A stretch of DNA of 64,000 nucleotides from Chaetoderma sp. LZ-2023a. Taxonomy: Eukaryota > Mollusca > Caudofoveata > Chaetodermatida > Chaetodermatidae. The first letter of the stretch is position 1. The DNA is not shown here. More notes on this DNA, generated by a model. That model had not been told where the DNA came from, ran no database searches, and was given only the letters and a program-made list of their open reading frames with translations. The stretch is taken from the NCBI GenBank assembly GCA_034401795.1, contig CM067369.1, forward strand, positions 185,259,047-185,323,046, in the 5' to 3' direction.

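Overview
This is eukaryotic, almost certainly metazoan, DNA. It has no bacterial operons, and its only host gene is a multi-exon gene with GT-AG introns. The rest is a graveyard of CR1-like LINEs, Penelope-like elements, a Tc1 transposon, hAT-like elements and hundreds of bases of palindromic MITE hairpins. The mix (Penelope, CR1 with an esterase ORF1, 'TTTAGCTCACCTGG...GGGCCTCTTGTTT' elements) suggests a marine invertebrate, perhaps a lophotrochozoan such as a mollusc; the organism assignment is inference.

Layout. From 1 to about 11.6 kb lie decayed non-LTR retrotransposons: a plus-strand reverse transcriptase (RT) tail, a minus-strand fragment, a 2.2-kb element, a nearly complete but dead CR1 with esterase, endonuclease and RT parts (about 5.75-9.97 kb), and a further RT C-terminus. 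From 11.6 to 20 kb there are DNA-transposon remains: a CAGGG...CCCTG element with 6-bp target duplications (14948-16821), an inverted-repeat pair (17.2/17.9 kb) and a large AGCTCACC element (18.07-19.89 kb). From 22.1 kb to the right edge runs one plus-strand gene.

The gene is an alpha-N-acetylglucosaminidase (NAGLU, glycoside hydrolase family 89), the lysosomal enzyme that removes terminal alpha-GlcNAc from heparan sulfate. I could place a signal-peptide exon (22120-22159) and eleven further unique exon positions up to 63978, where the window cuts the gene. Every junction agrees in phase. The catalytic acid/base Glu (human E316) is in the exon at 57558; the nucleophile lies beyond the window. 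The start exon is uncertain.

The most striking finding is that one NAGLU exon is present three times in tandem: 37654-37719, 39532-39597 and 39774-39839. Each copy is exactly 66 nt with the same phases, intact splice sites and an open frame. The copies have diverged at both protein and synonymous level, yet all keep the V-x-P-x-A, D-W, F-N-x-T and final Cys pattern. This looks like a cluster of alternative, probably mutually exclusive, exons that swap a segment of the catalytic barrel just before the catalytic Glu exon.

The introns are packed with two hairpin MITE families (called H1 and H2 here). In the 11.9-kb intron after the triplicated exon is a four-deep nest: an H1 hairpin is split by a Penelope-like element, which is split by a hAT-like element with an 8-bp duplication, which is split by a nearly intact Tc1 transposon. 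A second copy of the hAT-like element at 49.66-50.20 kb preserves the empty Tc1 site. A second Penelope element (about 53.5-57.1 kb) is also broken by a hAT-like element with a perfect 8-bp duplication.
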